From Salinicola tamaricis (lineage in GTDB: Bacteria > Pseudomonadota > Gammaproteobacteria > Pseudomonadales > Halomonadaceae), in the NCBI RefSeq assembly GCF_003006155.1, contig NZ_CP023559.1, positions 3,410,001 through 3,474,000 of the forward strand: 64,000 nt of DNA, written 5' to 3'. The notes beneath the pieces are model-generated. The model did not search any database. It worked only from the letters and a program-made list of their open reading frames with translations, and was not told where the DNA came from. The position numbers were made by a program, and so were the translations under genes. Position 1 is the first letter of the stretch. The number at the start of each line of letters is the position of its first letter. This document shows positions 1 to 10,323 of this stretch, piece by piece.

Positions 1-84
1 TGGCCGCTGGTGGAGGCCGCGCCGGTGCTCTCGGCCAAGGATGCCGAGGCCAGCTCGCTCGCCGAAGCGCCCACCTTCGCCTGA
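1..84 (+). CDS. 3' end of an unidentified gene (partial)
   Basis: Frame 1 is open from the first base and ends at TGA 82-84, giving 27 residues rich in Ala, Glu and Ser that finish in APTFA. Base composition is like the neighbouring genes, so this is probably the C-terminus of a real gene that starts before the window. Nothing in these residues identifies a family. It is co-directional with ugd and separated from it by about 250 bases that hold a 13-bp tandem repeat. Confidence 0.5.
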   Translation, partial: WPLVEAAPVLSAKDAEASSLAEAPTFA

Positions 85-234
85 TCTGTCGGGCCCATGT
101 CGCCTCTATGCCCTCACAACATGCCCTCACCACGCCGCCCATCACGCGGACCGCTACGTTGCGGTTGGTGGGCCTGTTGGCAGGGAGGCGCTTTCCCGAG
201 GCTCCTGCACGACCGCCTGGTCTGGGCATCTTTG

Positions 235-299
235 CTGAACGTCTTTCCTGAACGCCTTTCCTGAACGTCTTTCTTGAACGTCTCTGCTGACCGTCTTAC
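235..299. repeat. Five tandem 13-bp units in the ugd leader
   Basis: Five adjacent 13-base units start at 235, 248, 261, 274 and 287, with the pattern CTGAACGTCTTTC. Units 1 and 3 are identical, unit 2 differs by one base, and units 4 and 5 are more diverged. The array ends 37 bases before the chosen ugd start, so it probably lies in the leader or promoter region. A 13-base unit cannot keep a reading frame, so this is not coding. Confidence 0.85.
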
Positions 300-336
300 C
301 CGCGCCTTGCGCACTTTTCCAAGAGGATGCATGTCG

Positions 337-1683
337 ATGAAAATTACCGTATTCGGCACCGGCTACGTTGGCCTGGTGACCGGCGCCTGTCTCGCCGACG
401 TGGGCCACAGCGTGGTCTGTGTGGATATCGACGAAGACAAGATCGCGCGCCTGCGCCGCGGCGAGATCCCGATTTACGAGCCCGGGCTGGAGTCGATGGT
501 GCTGCGCAATGTCGAAGCCGAGCGGCTCGCCTTCACCACCGATGCCGCCGAGGCGGTGCGCCACGGGGTGTTGCAGTTCATCGCCGTGGGCACGCCGCCG
601 GATGAGGATGGCAGCGCCGACCTGCAGTACGTGCTGGCGGTGGCTGCGACCATTGGCCACCACATGGAGGAGTACAAGGTGGTGGTCGACAAGTCGACCG
701 TACCGGTGGGTACCGCCGACCGCGTACAGGCGCGTATCAGCGGCGTGCTCGCCGAACGCGGCGTCGATCTGGCGTTCGACGTCTGCTCCAATCCGGAGTT
801 TTTGAAAGAGGGCTCGGCGCTGGAGGACTTCACCCGCGGCGCGCGGATCGTGGTCGGGTCGGCTTCGCCCCGGGTCGACGAGCTGATGCGCGAGTGCTAC
901 GCCCCCTATAACCGCAACCACGAGAAGATGATGTTCATGAGCGTGCGCGCGGCGGAGCTGACCAAGTACGCCGCCAACGCCATGCTGGCGACCAAGATCA
1001 GCTTCATGAACGAGATCGCCAATCTGGCCGAGCGCCTGGGGGCGGATATCGAGGACGTGCGCCGCGGCATCGGCTCCGACCCGCGCATCGGCTATCACTT
1101 CATCTATCCCGGCTGCGGCTATGGGGGCTCCTGCTTCCCCAAGGACGTGCAGGCGCTGTCGCGCACTGCGGCCAAGGTGGGCTACAACGCCGAGCTGCTG
1201 GAGGCGGTGGAGGCGGTCAACCGACGCCAGAAGACGACCCTGCTCGACAAGCTCTCCGCAGCGTTCGGTGGCGACTTGCAGGGCAAGACCATCGCCCTTT
1301 GGGGGCTTGCCTTCAAGCCGGAAACCGATGATATGCGTGATGCGCCCAGCCGCACGCTGATGGCGTCGCTGTGGGCGGCCGGGGCGGTGGTGCAGGCCTA
1401 CGATCCGGAAGCGATGCGCGAGTGCCGGCGGATCTACGGCGAGCGCGATGACCTGGTCCTGGTTGCCGATCGGGTGCAGGCGGTCAGGAAGGCCGATGCG
1501 CTGGTAATCTGCACCGAGTGGAAGGAGTTCCGCACCCTGGACGCGGCCTGGATTCGCGATCAGCTGCGCCATCCGGTGGTGGTCGATGGCCGCAACCTCT
1601 ACGACCCGGAGGTCATGCGTGCCGCGGGTATCGACTACTACGCGGTCGGGCGGGGCAAGACGCTCGCCGAGGTGACGGCATGA
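337..1683 (+). CDS. ugd: UDP-glucose 6-dehydrogenase
   Basis: It oxidises UDP-glucose to UDP-glucuronate with two NAD+, in the cytoplasm, supplying an acidic sugar for capsule synthesis. The 448-residue product starts with the Rossmann motif GTGYVG (residues 7-12) and carries the catalytic cysteine motif GGSCFPKD with Cys266. Length and domain order are normal for the family. Two in-frame ATGs lie at 331 and 337. I chose 337 because the AAGAGGA at 321-327 is then 9 bases away and the protein begins MKITVFG as in relatives. A terminator hairpin follows directly. Its position at the head of a glycosyltransferase cluster supports a polysaccharide role. Confidence 0.97.
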   Translation: MKITVFGTGYVGLVTGACLADVGHSVVCVDIDEDKIARLRRGEIPIYEPGLESMVLRNVEAERLAFTTDAAEAVRHGVLQFIAVGTPPDEDGSADLQYVLAVAATIGHHMEEYKVVVDKSTVPVGTADRVQARISGVLAERGVDLAFDVCSNPEFLKEGSALEDFTRGARIVVGSASPRVDELMRECYAPYNRNHEKMMFMSVRAAELTKYAANAMLATKISFMNEIANLAERLGADIEDVRRGIGSDPRIGYHFIYPGCGYGGSCFPKDVQALSRTAAKVGYNAELLEAVEAVNRRQKTTLLDKLSAAFGGDLQGKTIALWGLAFKPETDDMRDAPSRTLMASLWAAGAVVQAYDPEAMRECRRIYGERDDLVLVADRVQAVRKADALVICTEWKEFRTLDAAWIRDQLRHPVVVDGRNLYDPEVMRAAGIDYYAVGRGKTLAEVTA

Positions 1684-1685
1684 GC

Positions 1686-1710
1686 GGGGCCCGCGTCGGC
1701 GGGCCCCTTT
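1686..1710 (+). terminator. Intrinsic terminator after ugd
   Basis: A perfect 9-bp GC stem (1686-1694 with 1699-1707) with a GTCG loop is followed by TTT, starting two bases after the ugd stop. The U tract is short, but position and stem strength fit a terminator. It implies that ugd is transcribed separately from the capsule genes that begin at 2774. Confidence 0.7.
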
Positions 1711-2773
1711 GGCTCTGCACGAAAACTACCTGCGCCGGCAATACGGCGTCTTCTCATCTGACGAGTGTGAGTTCGCCTGATCCACACTTCGCGGATATCG
1801 ATGAGTAAAACCATCTTCTACTCGAACGGGGGCGAGATTATTCTGGAAGCCATGAAATAGCACCTCTCCTTGATGGCGGAAATGCCACTTGGGTGAATGA
1901 CGAGAACAAGCGATTATCGGTTGCCGATCGAACATTCAGAATGCCATGGCCTGTTGCTGTGGGAATGCATGGCATCGGATAGGCGTCATCCCTGAGTGAA
2001 CATGTTCGGCATGTTGCAGAAGTCGCCAAGAAAATATTTTTCAGTAACAGTTGTCGCAGCCCGTGTCTAGAACAATTGCTGGAAAAGTACCAGGGGTAGC
2101 TGGCGGCGAGCAGGTGAGCCTTACATGACGGTCTGAATACGAAGCGATGACGGCGCCATCGACGTGTTGTCGCCAAGCGCTTGCCTGTCGTTTGGGTTTT
2201 GTTTTCAAGTATATGATTTTATGGATTTTTTTACCCCTGGGGTCATGTGGCGTATGGGCCAGCGGCGATTGGCAAGTGATGACTCGCGGCTGAAACCAGC
2301 GCCAGGATACGCGCATCGGATCTTTTATTTCCCTGATGTCTCGACGGATGCGCGCCTCACCAATGGCCAGTCGGTGGCGACTTATTGGGCGACGTTATCC
2401 AGGAGATGCAAGGTGGAAACGGTGATCGGTTGTGGGCCGCGGCGCTGACGAGTGGCGGAATACAAGATTCATCGAAGCAGGTCGACCGATGATATTGCTG
2501 ATGTCATGACTGCGCGATGAGATGACGGTATTCGATGTCCGTAAAATGAAGCGGCTTGGCGTTCATGGAATATCTCTCTCGGTAACGAAACTTTTATTTC
2601 TGCAGTGGGCGTGTCTTTTCTAGCGCAGTGAAGCTGCCTTTATTAACGCAGAGCCGTATCAGTAAAACCAGCAGCCAGAGTTTGATGAAGCTCATCGCCG
2701 TGACGCTGTGAATAGCGGTCCGGCGGGGATCGAACGACGACGCACCATTTGGGCGACGCCAAGGGGATAGTTC
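1711..2773. other. AT-richer gap without a recognisable gene
   Basis: This stretch of more than 1 kb is visibly lower in GC than its surroundings, with T-rich runs near 2200-2235 and 2580-2650. Short open frames exist on both strands (up to about 110 codons), but none has the GC-rich third positions of local genes or a recognisable sequence. It probably holds the promoter and long leader of the glycosyltransferase operon starting at 2774, or decayed DNA. I did not find a convincing ops/JUMPstart element. Confidence 0.5.
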
Positions 2774-3821
2774 ATGCAAGCCAAGAGTCGGGCACTCCAC
2801 GACTTCGGATCGACCTTTCTCGGCCCGGCACTCCACTGCTACGCGGCGTCCATCGAGGCCGAGGTGGAAGGGCACCTGCCGGTCTGTCTGGCGCGGGAGG
2901 GGTGGTGCTTCTATCGGCTGCTGCAGCGCCTCGAGCGGGCCTCGCTGATCTCGCTGCCGCATGCGCCGATCTACCTGCGCGTCTCTCGCACGCTGCTGTT
3001 CCGCGCCATGCTCGGCGACCCCGCGATCATGCCGATGGCACTGGGCAACGATTTCAGTGGCAGCGTGCTCGACCTGATGCGCAAGCGCTTCGGCCTGCAA
3101 CTGCACGAGATTTTCTCCACGCTACCGATCGAGCTGCTGCGTTTCACCTGTGAGCTGCCGCGCGATCAGGCGCTGGTACAGCAGTGGCTGGCGCCGCACA
3201 TGGCGGGGCTGGCCCGGCTGGTGGAACCGACCCGCGAGGCGCTGCGCGCCTACCTGACGCAGTGCGGGCTCGACGACCCCGACAGGCGCCCGCTGATGCT
3301 CGACCTGGGCTACTCGGGAACGATCCAGAAGGTGCTCACGCATGTGCTGGGGCGCGATACCTCAGGGCTCTACTTCATCGCTACCAAGCCGGGTGACGCT
3401 GCGGTGGGGACCCATCATGCCCATCTGAAGGGCGTCTTCCACGAGGGCGTGGGCTGGCGCAATGGCTGCGTGATGCTCGAACCGCTCGCTGCTGTTCGAG
3501 TCACTGCTGACCGCGCCCCACGGCCAGATGGTCGATATCCGCCAGAAACACGATGGCGGCTTCGAGTACTTCTACGGCCGTGAGGCCGCCACCCAGCGCC
3601 ACTTCCAGGATCTCAAGATGGTCTTCGATGGCGCGATCGACCATGTCATCGACTGCCGCCGCCACGGCGTGAGCTACACCCGGCGCGACGTCCAGGACCT
3701 CTACGAGGTGTTCGCCACGCGGCCCAACTGCATTCCGCACGACGTCTGGCACCTGTTCAGCGTCGATGACGACATTACCGGCAACGGCATCATCAATCCG
3801 ATGCAAATGTTCGCGATCTGA
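2774..3821 (+). CDS. Polysaccharide-locus protein related to the C-terminal module of HAD-type proteins (frameshifted)
   Basis: Two frames join into one protein of about 349 residues. The first runs from ATG 2774 (AAGGGGA upstream) to about 3485, and the second from there to TGA 3821. The junction is explained by loss of two bases near 3484-3490. The segment with CLAREGWCFYRLLQRL and YLRVSRTLLF resembles the helical module that follows the HAD domain in many capsule and O-antigen proteins. No HAD motif is present here, and the next gene ends in a HAD domain that lacks this module. The exact biochemical role is unknown. It is probably co-transcribed with the next gene, 20 bases downstream. Confidence 0.6.
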
Positions 3822-3841
3822 ACCAGGGCAAGGGACATCTC

Positions 3842-6007
3842 ATGAAACCAGAGGGAAAAGTGACGGCGCTGTTGCCATGGCTGTTCCAGGCACATCTGCT
3901 GGGACGCGCGCGCCGGCGGCAGTCCGTTCTCGAGGATCCGGAGCAGGCAGCCGAATCGCCGGCGCCGGACCCGGTGCTGGTCGACATGGCGGCGGCGATG
4001 GCCAGTGGTGATGTGGTCCCGGTGGACGCGGTGGCTGCCACCCGCGCCGAGGAGGCCGCAGCGCTGACCGAGCGCCAGCCGGCCAACGAGGAGCTGCCGC
4101 TGGGCCAGGCCGGCGGCGACGGCCACGCCGCGCTGATCAGCCAGGCCTTCATCGATGCGCTGAGCACCGGGCTGTTCGATCCCAAGTGGTATCAGTCCAC
4201 CTATGGCCTGCGTTTCGCCACTCAGCGCGAAGCCTTCGACGACTATCTGCGCAAGTCGCGCTTCGCGCCGGTGAACCCGTCGCCGCGCTTCGACAGCGAG
4301 ACCTATCACCGCATGTACATGGACGTGTTCCACGCCCAGCAGAGCCCGCTGCAGCACTATCTGCTGCACGGTCGCGGCGAGGGACGCCAGCACGTGCCGG
4401 CGACGGTGCGCTGGTACCCGCGCGAGGTGGTGACGCCCAGCGTGGTGCTGGGGGAGGCGGCGTCGACGCTCAAGGTGGCGCTGTGCCTGCACGTCTTCTA
4501 TGCCGATTTCCTCGACCGCTTCGCCGAGGCGATCGCGCGCTTCCCGATCGAGGTGGACGTGTTCCTGACGCTGGCGGCAGCGGAGCACGAGGAGAAGGCA
4601 CAGGCGGCGTTCGCCGAACACCCTCGGGTGCGCGCGCTGCACACCCGGGTCGTGCCCAATCGTGGACGCAACTTCGGCCCGATGCTGGTGGAGTTCGGCC
4701 CGCAGCTGGGTGAGTACGACCTGCTGTGCCACCTGCACTCGAAGAAGTCGCTCTACTCCGGCAAGGAGCAGACCCAGTGGGCGGAGTATCTGATCGAGTA
4801 TCTGCTGCGCGATGTCTCGGTGATCACGCGCCTGCTCAACGCCTTCGCCGAAGACGAGAGCCTGGGACTCTACTATCCGACCACCTTCTGGATGATGCCG
4901 GCCTGGGTCAATCACCAGACCATGAACAAGGGTTTCATGCAGACGTGGCAGCGCGAGCTGGGGCTGGGACCGATCCCCGATTTCCTCAGCTATCCCGCCG
5001 GCGGCATGTTCTGGGCACGCCCGCAGGCTCTGCATGGCGTGATCGACCGCGGCTGGGCCTACGACGATTTTCCGCCAGAGCCGCTGCCCAACGATAACTC
5101 GATGCTGCACGCGCTGGAGCGGGTGCTTGGCCCGCTGGTCGAGCACCGAGGCTTCCGTCAGCTCTTCTTCTATCCCCCGACCGGTCAGTTCACCACCGAT
5201 TCGGGCTACATCACCGCCAGCTATCACGGGCGGCTGAGTAACCACCTGGCGAGTATCCAGGCTCACTCCTACATCAGCTTCGATGTCTTCGACACTCTGG
5301 TGCGGCGCGAATACATGGTGGCCGACTACGCCAAGCTCAAGCTCGGCAAGCGGCTCGCCGAGCAGGGACGGGTCGCCTCGGCGCGCGCCTTCGTCAAGCT
5401 GCGTAACGAGACCGAGGCGAGCCTGCGCCAACGCGCCAATTTCCAGGGTGACGTCGACATCGTGGCGATCTACGACGAGCTCGCCGAGCGCCTGGAGGTC
5501 TCGCCGGCTCAGGCCCAGGCGTGGATGCGCCAGGAGTTCGAACTCGATCTGGAGATGATCCGGCCCAAGGACGAGATGGTCGAGCTGTTCAACCATCTGG
5601 CGGCCTCCGGCCACGTGCTGTGGGTGATCTCGGATACCTATTACACCCGCGATCAGGTCGGCCTGATGCTGCGCAAGGCCGGCGTCTCCGCGGCTTACCG
5701 GCTGATGGTGTCGAGCGCGGAGCAGGCGCGCAAGGACAACGGCAGCCTCTGGCACAAGGTCAAGCAGGACCTGGCCGCCGAGGGTGTCCAGCGCCATCTG
5801 CACATCGGCGACAACGTGGTCGCGGACGCCCAGATGCCGGGCGACCTGGGACTGGCGACCTTCCATATCCTGCACCCCCGCGACAAGTGGCGCGCGCTCG
5901 GCTTCCCCGAGGTGCTCATCGGTGACGAGGCGCTGGACGAGGGCGAGATCCTCAAGTGGGGCCGACTGATCAGTGAAGTCGGCCGCAACCCTTTCATCGG
6001 TGAGTGA
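3842..6007 (+). CDS. RgpF-type polysaccharide protein with C-terminal HAD domain
   Basis: The 721-residue protein has three parts. Residues about 100-185 hold the FDxxxY...PLxHYLxHGRGEGR repeats common in capsule glycosyltransferases. Residues about 208-460 match the rhamnan-synthesis RgpF family (LCLHVFYADF, NRGRNFGPML, HLHSKKS). Residues about 477-700 form a HAD domain with motif I FDVFDTL (Asp481), motif II VISDT (594-599) and motif IV HIGDN (654-658). The position two after Asp481 is Phe, as in dehalogenase-like members, so phosphatase activity is uncertain. The start at 3842 has AAGGGAC 8 bases upstream. It probably adds or modifies deoxysugars in a cell-surface polymer; acceptor and donor cannot be read from the sequence. 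Confidence 0.8.
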   Translation: MKPEGKVTALLPWLFQAHLLGRARRRQSVLEDPEQAAESPAPDPVLVDMAAAMASGDVVPVDAVAATRAEEAAALTERQPANEELPLGQAGGDGHAALISQAFIDALSTGLFDPKWYQSTYGLRFATQREAFDDYLRKSRFAPVNPSPRFDSETYHRMYMDVFHAQQSPLQHYLLHGRGEGRQHVPATVRWYPREVVTPSVVLGEAASTLKVALCLHVFYADFLDRFAEAIARFPIEVDVFLTLAAAEHEEKAQAAFAEHPRVRALHTRVVPNRGRNFGPMLVEFGPQLGEYDLLCHLHSKKSLYSGKEQTQWAEYLIEYLLRDVSVITRLLNAFAEDESLGLYYPTTFWMMPAWVNHQTMNKGFMQTWQRELGLGPIPDFLSYPAGGMFWARPQALHGVIDRGWAYDDFPPEPLPNDNSMLHALERVLGPLVEHRGFRQLFFYPPTGQFTTDSGYITASYHGRLSNHLASIQAHSYISFDVFDTLVRREYMVADYAKLKLGKRLAEQGRVASARAFVKLRNETEASLRQRANFQGDVDIVAIYDELAERLEVSPAQAQAWMRQEFELDLEMIRPKDEMVELFNHLAASGHVLWVISDTYYTRDQVGLMLRKAGVSAAYRLMVSSAEQARKDNGSLWHKVKQDLAAEGVQRHLHIGDNVVADAQMPGDLGLATFHILHPRDKWRALGFPEVLIGDEALDEGEILKWGRLISEVGRNPFIGE

Positions 6008-6052
6008 CGACCGCGGGCCGGGGCGACCCGGCACGACGGTGGACGGAGGTTC

Positions 6053-7904
6053 ATGGTTGAGATGATGGCACGCAGAGACCCGGCGCTGAGCTACCGCCTT
6101 GCGATGGTGGCGATCGTCAAGAACGAGCACGACTACCTGCCCGAGTGGGTCGCCTACCACCGCATGATCGGCGTCGAGCACTTCTATATCGCCGACAACG
6201 GCAGCGATGACGGCACCGATCTGCTGCTGGCGAGTTGGCAGCGGCTGGGTCTGGTGACCACCTGCAGCTGGACGCCGGAGGACAAGGCGCAGACCAGCTG
6301 GTACGCGCACGTCCTGGAGACCTGGGGGCGCGAGGCGGAGTTCATGGCGTTTCTCGACGCCGACGAGTTCCTGGTCCTCCCCACTGCGACCGGCCGCTGG
6401 AGTGGCTGGCTCCGATACTGGCGCCGGCGGATGTGGGCGCGGTGGCGATCAACTGGCGCATCTTCGGCTCCTCGCACATGCAGCGGCGCCAGCCCGGCGG
6501 CGTGCTGGAGCGGTTCACCCGGGCCAGCGTCGAGGCGCATGCCGTCAACTGCCACTTCAAGTCGATCGTCAGGCCGCAGCGGGTCAAGGCGATGACCGCG
6601 CATGCGGCGACCCTGGAGCCTGGCTATCGCTACGTCAGCGCCAACGGCGATCCGGTGACGTTCCTCGACGATCAGCCGCGCTCCGGGCGGACCCGGGAGG
6701 TTATCGCCACGCCGCTGAAGATCTATCACTACAACATCAAGTCGCGCCAGGAGTTCATCGATACCAAGCTCAACCGCGGGCGTGCCAACATGCCCGCCGG
6801 TAATACCCGCGACATGCAGTATTTTCGCAATCACGACCTCAACCAGGAGTGCCTTGGCTTCTCGTCGGAGCTGCTGGCGCGCCTGCGCGAGGAGATCCGG
6901 CTGCTGCTGCCGGTGATGACTCCGCCGCCGCCGCCGCGCTTCTTCGTGCATATCCCCAAGACCGCCGGTACCAGCTTTCGCCTGGGTGCCCGTCACCAGC
7001 TGGGCAGCCAGGGCGTGTGGCACGATTACGGCGAGAAACAGCGCGAAACTGCCCCCGAGGTGGCGCTGTGGGCGCACCAGCGGCGTGACAGCTGGCAGCT
7101 CTGGCAGTGTCTGCGCGAGCGCCAGGTGTGCCTGCTGGCAGGCCATGTGGGCATGGACAAGTACGGCCATCTGGCCGGCCTGCGCGATAGCTTCACCTTC
7201 GTGCGCGAGCCGCTGCAGCGGATCGCGTCGGAGTATCACCACTTCGTGCGCCACCACCAGTACCGCGACAGTTTCCAGACCTTCTACCGCCGCCAGGACA
7301 TGATCAACCGCCAGGCGCGTTTTCTCGAGTCGACGCGGCTCGAAGCGCTGGGAATGGTCGGCATCACCGAGCGCTATGCCGATTCGCTGGCGCTGATCAA
7401 CGACCGCTACGGCTGGCAGATACCGGGTCTGGCGGAGAATCTGGGCCACGACTCGGTGAGCCACGTCTATTCCATCGACACCATCGATGAGGCCGCGCTA
7501 CGCGAACTCAACGCGTGCGACTTCAGCCTCTATGAGCAGGCCCTGGCGCTGTTCGAGACGCGCCTGGCGCTGTGGCGCGAGGGCCGACCCTACGCCCATG
7601 GCGGCATTCAGCAGTGCCAGCAGGACCGCGTGGTGGGTGGGGTGGGCCGGGGGCGGTCGACGACTACCGGTCGGTCGAGTGGAGGTGCGCGTCAACGATG
7701 AGCGCGTTGGCTGCTGCGTGGCCAGCGGGCTGCGGGGGCTTTCTGCGCTGGGGCGCGCCGCGCGCCGCCCAGGTCGGGTTTCATCTGCCGCTCAAGGCGG
7801 CCCCCGGTGACCGTGTGGAGTGCCGTGTATTGCTGACCGGGCAGTCGCTGGGGCGCTGTCAGATCGCGGTCGATGAACGCCTGTCTCAGGCGCTGGCGCC
7901 GTGA
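6053..7904 (+). CDS. Glycosyltransferase fused to a sulfotransferase (frameshifted)
   Basis: The first frame encodes a GT2/GT92-like domain (MVAIVKNEHDYLPEWV, ADNGSDDGT, LDADEFL). After loss of one base near 6385-6400 it continues in the second frame through NWRIFGSS into a sulfotransferase domain. That domain has the 5'-phosphosulfate loop HIPKTAGTS near residue 300 and the 3'-phosphate motif SFTFVREPLQRI. The C-terminal part (7600-7904) is legible only by hopping frames near 7645, 7683 and 7735, all in G-rich runs, and has a beta-rich look. The last frame ends at TGA 7902-7904, overlapping the next start as TGATG, which supports the extension. GGAGG precedes ATG 6053. The expected activity is sugar transfer plus PAPS-dependent sulfation; substrates are unknown. 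Confidence 0.7.
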
Positions 7905-10206
7905 TGCTGCGCCCGCTGAGCTCGCCCGCGCCGCTGGCGCCGGTACCGGCCTCCTGGGGTTGGCTCAAGCGCGCCACGCGTCTGGTCTGCCAGCCGCGGC
8001 TGCTGCCGCTGTCCGGGCTCGAGGCACTGGCACCGGCGTCGCGCCACGCCTGGCGGGCGCTCGACGATGACCCCCAGTTCCTGTGGCGGCGACAATTGCC
8101 GCTGCCCGGCTGGCACATGCTCGAAGTACGTCTGGATCACGCTGGCGCCAGCGCCGCGGTCAAGCTCTATTTCGATACCGGCGACGGCTTCGACGAGGCG
8201 CACAGCCTCTATCTGGCGCTGCGCGCCGGGCGCGTCTCCAAGCGGCTGTGCTATATCCCACCGACCCTGCGCGCGATCCGCTTCGATCCGCTGGAGAGCG
8301 CCGGGGAGTTCAGCGTCGAGCATCTGCGCCTGGTCTGGCTGACCCCGGGGTTTGCCCATGAGCGGCTCGCCCAGCGGTTGACCAACCTGCATCCGGACTG
8401 GCTGCAGACCCCTCGGCAGCAGCTGATCGCGGCACTCAAGCAGCGTGCGAGCGAGCGCGGGGTGGCGTGGCGCGAGCTGGCGCTGGCGCAATACGAGGCG
8501 ACCTTCGCCCGGACCTGCCCCAGCGCCAGCTACCGGGCCTGGCTCGATCGCCACCCCACGCCGGCGGCGGCGGAGATCGCCGCGCGTCTGGCCGCCTTCG
8601 ACTGGACCCCGACGATCTCGATCCTGCTGCCGACGCATGACACCGAGCCCGCCTATCTGACGCGCTGTCTCGACTCGGTGCTCGCGCAGAGCTACCCCCA
8701 CTGGCAGCTGTGCATCGCCGACGACGCCTCGCGGGACCCGCAGGTGATGCGAACGCTGTCGCGCTACGCCGCGGCGGATACGCGCATCGCGCTGGTACGG
8801 CGGGAGCACAACGGGCATATCTGCGCCGCCAGCAACAGCGCCCTCGAGCAGGCCCGGGGCGAGTTCGTGGCGCTGCTCGACCACGATGACGAGCTGGCCC
8901 GGGATGCGCTCTTTCATGTGGTCGAGGCGCTGCAGCGCCAGCCCGATGCCGAGGTGCTCTACAGTGACGAGGACAAGATCGACGAACGCGGCGAGCGCTT
9001 CGATCCCCACTTCAAGCCGGCATGGAACCCGGATCTGCTGCTGGGCCAGAACTATCTATCGCATCTGAGCGTCTACCGCACCGCTCGGGTGCGGGCGCTA
9101 GGCGGGTTCCGCCTCGGCCTGGAAGGGAGCCAGGATCATGACCTGGCGTTGCGCTGCACCCGCGGGCTGAGCGCCGAACGCATCGTACATATTCCTCTGG
9201 TGCTGTATCACTGGCGGGCCGCCGGTACCTCGACCGCCGGCGCGGCCGCGGCCAAGTCTTATACCGGCGCCGCCGGGCTGCGCGCGGTGCGTGAGCATCT
9301 GGCCATCGAGACCCCCGCGGTGCGGGTCGAGGCGGGGCGTTTTCCCAATACCTATCGGATTCACTGGCCGTTGCCGCAGCCGGCACCGCTGGTCAGCCTG
9401 CTGGTGCCGACCCGCGATCGGGTCGAGATCCTCGAACCCTGCGTGAGGGCGCTGCTGGAGCGCACTGACTATCCCAACCTCGAGCTGCTGATCCTCGACA
9501 ACGACTCGCGCGATCCCGCCACCCTCGACTTCTTTACCGCGATCGCCGCCGACCCGCGGGTGCGGGTGCTGCGCTGTCCGGGGCCGTTCAACTACTCGGC
9601 GCTCAACAATGTCGGTGCGGCCCAGGCCCGCGGGGCGCTGCTGGCTCTGGTCAACAACGATATCGAGCCGATGCATCCGGAGTGGCTCACGGAGATGGTC
9701 GCCCATGCCTGTCGCCCCGAGATCGGTTGCGTCGGCGCCAAGCTCTACTACCCCAACGGCACCATTCAGCATGCCGGTGTGGTACTTGGCGTGGGCGGTG
9801 TGGCGGGGCATGCGCACAAGTACTTCAGCGGGCATCAGCCGGGCTACTTCTCGCGCCTGCACCTGGCCCAGAACTACTCCGCGGTGACCGCCGCCTGTCT
9901 GGTGGTGCGCCGCGAGATATTCACCGCCGTCGGCGGCCTCGACGCGGCCCACCTGGCAGTGGCGTTCAACGATGTCGATTTCTGCCTGCGGGTACGTGAC
10001 GCCGGTTATCGCAACCTGTGGACGCCGTTTGCCGAGCTCTACCACCACGAATCGGTTTCGCGCGGCAGCGATGACACCCAGGCCAAACGCGCGCGGGCGG
10101 CCAGCGAAGCTCAGTACATGCGCCGCCGCTGGGGGCAAGGCTGTTCACCGATCCGGCTTACCACCAGCACCTGACCCTGACCCACGAGGATTTTTCGCTG
10201 CGCTGA
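7904..10206 (+). CDS. Two-domain GT2 glycosyltransferase
   Basis: About 768 residues. An N-terminal beta-rich region (to about 230) precedes GT2 domain 1 (ISILLPTHDTEPAYLTRCL, DDAS, LDHDDEL, YSDEDKID) and GT2 domain 2 from about residue 493 (VSLLVPTRDR, LDNDSRD, NNDIEP, ECVGAKLYY-like GCVGAKLYYPNG). This two-domain layout is typical of O-antigen and capsule polymer-extending enzymes. ATG 7904 overlaps the previous stop. One base is missing near 10128-10141: the open frame ends at 10174 in a nonsense tail, while frame 1 continues as LFTDPAYHQHLTLTHEDFSLR to TGA 10204-10206, the usual family ending. Confidence 0.85.
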
Positions 10207-10323
10207 GCCGGGCCACCCAGGTGGCCGAGAAGGCGTGCGAATGCCGTGTCTTCTTTACGCCGAGACGACGTCGATCCGGGTCGTCGCCGCTGATCTTTCC
10301 ACCCTGACGACAGGAAGCCGAAC

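Noticed and set aside
154-1572. 472-codon minus-strand open frame
   Set aside because: It is antisense to ugd and has no family resemblance.
2164-2448. 94-codon plus-strand frame in the gap before the capsule operon
   Set aside because: It has no ribosome-binding site, unlike codon use and no recognisable sequence. The gap is better described as non-coding.
3701-6310. 869-codon open frame on the minus strand
   Set aside because: It lies opposite the RgpF-HAD gene and its composition is that of a high-GC antisense frame (His, Arg, Gln rich). It has no recognisable domain.
6184-7464. 426-codon minus-strand open frame
   Set aside because: It is opposite the clear GT-sulfotransferase gene, with no start signal or family similarity.
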